From NCBI GenBank assembly GCA_903824755.1, contig CAIJXW010000068.1:1-35515 (forward strand): a DNA stretch of 35,515 nucleotides, in the 5' to 3' direction. The first letter of the stretch is position 1, and each line of letters starts with the position of its first letter. A model generated the notes under the pieces. It made no database searches. It saw only the letters and a program-made list of their open reading frames with translations, and was not told the origin of the DNA. Source of the stretch: an uncultured Bacteroidota bacterium (GTDB taxonomy: Bacteria > Bacteroidota > Bacteroidia > Flavobacteriales > Flavobacteriaceae). The position numbers and the translations under genes were made by a program. This document shows, in pieces, positions 33,516-35,515 of this stretch.

Positions 33516-34040
33516 TTAATGCTTATCAATTACTTTTACTTCTACTGCTCCTGTTTTTTTAAAGAAAGAAACTAATTCTTCTTCATTGTTGTTGACAGCA
33601 ACTTCCATCAAGAAGTGATCATCTGTAGTTCTTACATCTGGATTTTCTGCTTGTTTAAATGGCCACAATCTACTTCTCATATAAAAAGTAATAACCATTA
33701 AGTGAGCTGCAAAAAAAACAGTCATTTCAAACATAATTGGAACAAATGCAGGCATGTTATCAACATAACTAAAACTTGGTTTTCCGCCAATATCTTGTGG
33801 CCAATCTTGAATCATGATATAATTCATCATCACTGTTGCTACGGTGATTCCGATACAACCATAGATGAAAGCACAAATGGCTAAACGTGTTGGGGCAATT
33901 CCCATCGCTTTATCCAATCCGTGAACTGGAAAAGGCGAAAAAACTTCTTCAATATGATGATGAGCGGCTCGCGTTTGTTTTACGGCATTCATCAAAACAT
34001 CATCGTCATTATATATTGCGTAAATTACTTTATTACTCAT
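33516..34040 (-). CDS. actD: Alternative complex III subunit ActD (DUF3341)
   Basis: A 174-residue protein with two membrane helices (about 57-78 and 103-122) and soluble ends. The segment FSPFPVHGLDKAMGI is the DUF3341 signature, and FEMTVFFAAHLMVITFYMRS the second helix. It has no cofactor motif; in the complex it is a structural subunit. It overlaps actC by eight bases, so it is translationally coupled. Confidence 0.93.
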   Translation of the reverse strand: MSNKVIYAIYNDDDVLMNAVKQTRAAHHHIEEVFSPFPVHGLDKAMGIAPTRLAICAFIYGCIGITVATVMMNYIMIQDWPQDIGGKPSFSYVDNMPAFVPIMFEMTVFFAAHLMVITFYMRSRLWPFKQAENPDVRTTDDHFLMEVAVNNNEEELVSFFKKTGAVEVKVIDKH

Positions 34041-35436
34041 GATGTGAATCTTTATTTTCTTTTCTTTCTCTTATATAATTTTCACCTGTTGCTTTCAAAA
34101 TTGTTTTTACTTCTGCTTGAGCAATAACTGGGAATGTTCTAGCATAAAGTAGGAACAAAACGAAGAAGAATCCTATGGTTCCGATAAATATTCCGATATC
34201 TACAAATGTTGGTGAAAACATTGTCCATGAAGACGGAAGATAATCTCTGTGAAGTGAGGTAACGATAATTACAAAACGTTCAAACCACATTCCGATATTT
34301 ACTACAATAGAAATAATGAAAGAGAACATTATACTAGTTCTTAATTTTTTGAACCACATAAATTGTGGAGAAAAAACGTTGCAAGTCATCATTGACCAAT
34401 AGGCCCACCAGTATGGCCCTGTAGCTCTATTCAAAAATGCATATTGTTCGTATTCTACACCAGAATACCAGGCTATAAAAAGTTCGGTAATATAAGCAAC
34501 ACCTACAATAGAACCTGTAATCATGATTACAATATTCATCAATTCGATATGTTGTATTGTGATATAGGCTTCTAGGTTAGACACTTTTCTCATTATGATT
34601 AACAAGGTATTTACCATTGCAAAACCTGAGAATACTGCTCCTGCGACAAAGTAAGGAGGAAAAATTGTTGTATGCCAACCTGGAATAACAGAGGTTGCAA
34701 AGTCCATCGATACAATTGTGTGAACAGAAAGTACAAGTGGAGTTGCAAGTCCAGCAAGAACTAATGATACTTCTTCAAAACGTTGCCAATCTTTTGCTCT
34801 TCCGCTCCAGCCAAAGCTCAATATCGAATAGATTCTTTTTGTAAATGGATTCACGGCTCTGTCTCTAATCATTGCAAAATCTGGCAATAATCCTGTCCAC
34901 CAGAAAACAAGAGAAACAGAAAGGTAGGTAGAAATTGCAAATACGTCCCAAAGTAAAGGCGAATTAAAGTTAACCCATAATGAACCAAATTGATTTGGAA
35001 TTGGTAGTACCCAATAGGCTAACCAAGGTCGTCCCATGTGGATAATTGGAAATAAACCTGCCTGTATTACAGAAAAAATTGTCATTGCCTCTGCCGAACG
35101 GTTAATTGCCATTCTCCATCGTTGACGAAATAATAATAATACTGCAGAAATTAAGGTTCCTGCGTGACCGATACCTACCCACCAAACAAAGTTTGTGATA
35201 TCCCATGCCCAACCAACAGTTTTATTTAATCCCCAAGTTCCTATACCGGTTGAAATGGTATAAATAATACAGCCTAATCCCCAAAGGAAAGCGGCTAATG
35301 CAATTGAAAATACTATCCACCAATGTTTGTTGGCTTTTCCTTCGACAGGAGCAGCTACATCAACAGTTACATCGTGAAATGATTTATCACCTATAACTAA
35401 AGGTTTTCTAATGGGTGCTTCGTAGTGAGACGACAT
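34033..35436 (-). CDS. actC: Alternative complex III subunit ActC (NrfD-like)
   Basis: A 467-residue inner-membrane protein with about nine to ten helices, of the NrfD/PsrC polysulfide-reductase type. Family stretches: WAWDITNFVWWVGIGHAGTL near the first helices, RSAEAMTIFSVIQAGLFPIIHMGRP, and HTIVSMDFATSVIPGWHTTI. ActC is the quinol-side membrane subunit paired with the Fe-S subunit ActB. It starts 29 bases after the stop of actB and is the first complete gene here in the act-cta operon. Confidence 0.94.
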   Translation of the reverse strand: MSSHYEAPIRKPLVIGDKSFHDVTVDVAAPVEGKANKHWWIVFSIALAAFLWGLGCIIYTISTGIGTWGLNKTVGWAWDITNFVWWVGIGHAGTLISAVLLLFRQRWRMAINRSAEAMTIFSVIQAGLFPIIHMGRPWLAYWVLPIPNQFGSLWVNFNSPLLWDVFAISTYLSVSLVFWWTGLLPDFAMIRDRAVNPFTKRIYSILSFGWSGRAKDWQRFEEVSLVLAGLATPLVLSVHTIVSMDFATSVIPGWHTTIFPPYFVAGAVFSGFAMVNTLLIIMRKVSNLEAYITIQHIELMNIVIMITGSIVGVAYITELFIAWYSGVEYEQYAFLNRATGPYWWAYWSMMTCNVFSPQFMWFKKLRTSIMFSFIISIVVNIGMWFERFVIIVTSLHRDYLPSSWTMFSPTFVDIGIFIGTIGFFFVLFLLYARTFPVIAQAEVKTILKATGENYIRERKENKDSHHE

Positions 35437-35465
35437 AATCCTTTATCTTATTAATTTATTATTGA

Positions 35466-35515
35466 CTAAGTATTTCTAACTTTTACGTGATAGATTACGT
35501 TTGGTTTTGTTCCAA
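35466..35515 (-). CDS. actB: Alternative complex III subunit ActB, C-terminal end only
   Basis: The last 16 codons of a gene running off the right edge, ending at TAG 35468-35466. The frame reads GTKPNVIYHVKVRNT, which matches the end of flavobacterial ActB (the large Fe-S, molybdopterin-oxidoreductase-like subunit). Position, strand and the 29-base gap to actC agree. The rest is outside the window. Confidence 0.75.
   Translation of the reverse strand, partial: GTKPNVIYHVKVRNT

Overview
The window is a low-GC stretch of a Bacteroidota chromosome, almost certainly from Flavobacteriaceae and most likely Flavobacterium. The support is a 2,433-residue SprA (the type IX secretion translocon), an alternative complex III operon joined to an aa3-type cytochrome oxidase, hybrid malic enzyme/phosphotransacetylase and ruvA-sprA adjacency. 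Bacteroidota-type -7 boxes (TAnnTTTG) lie upstream of many genes, Shine-Dalgarno sequences are scarce, and several starts appear to be TTG or GTG. I see no insertion sequence, prophage, CRISPR array, rRNA or tRNA.

Layout. At 1-3150 (plus strand) are a NifU-type Fe-S protein with a duplicated N-terminal domain, a possible 23-codon ORF, a terminator, copy A of a palindromic repeat, and a DsbH/YyaL-type thioredoxin-domain protein. At 3171-6545 (minus) a TolC-type outer-membrane factor, a periplasmic adaptor and TsaB form one cluster. Positions 6546-7619 are the only long stretch without an intact gene. It holds two decayed genes: a helix-turn-helix regulator with a frameshift, and the last 64 codons of an outer-membrane beta-barrel. 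At 7620-9062 (plus) is a DUF4403 lipoprotein whose end overlaps the converging oxidase cluster.

At 9055-14194 (minus) is the second half of the cytochrome oxidase system: heme O synthase, two subunit III-type proteins and subunit IV. A bidirectional terminator and a new -7 box follow, then an assembly module made of a cysteine-less SCO-like protein, SCO, DUF420 and a small CAMC membrane protein. At 14416-15978 (minus) are deoC, vanZ-like and gcvH. At 16059-23945 are sprA and ruvA. At 24006-28534 are maeB, queG and ruvB, with repeat copy B between ruvB and queG. At 28613-35515 (minus) are actB (only its end), actC, actD, actE, actF, ctaC and ctaD.

How the genes fit together. ActA-F oxidises menaquinol and passes electrons through cytochrome c domains to the CuA site of CtaC and on to CtaD. 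Subunits III and IV, heme O synthase and the copper-insertion candidates for that oxidase are coded about 14 kb away. Nearly everything else is housekeeping: tRNA t6A and queuosine modification, Holliday junction processing, glycine cleavage and central carbon metabolism. The least explained parts are the repeat family, whose two copies have differing but self-complementary stems; the oxidase assembly module; queG, which lacks a usual start codon ahead of its first helix; and the decayed regulator/receptor locus.
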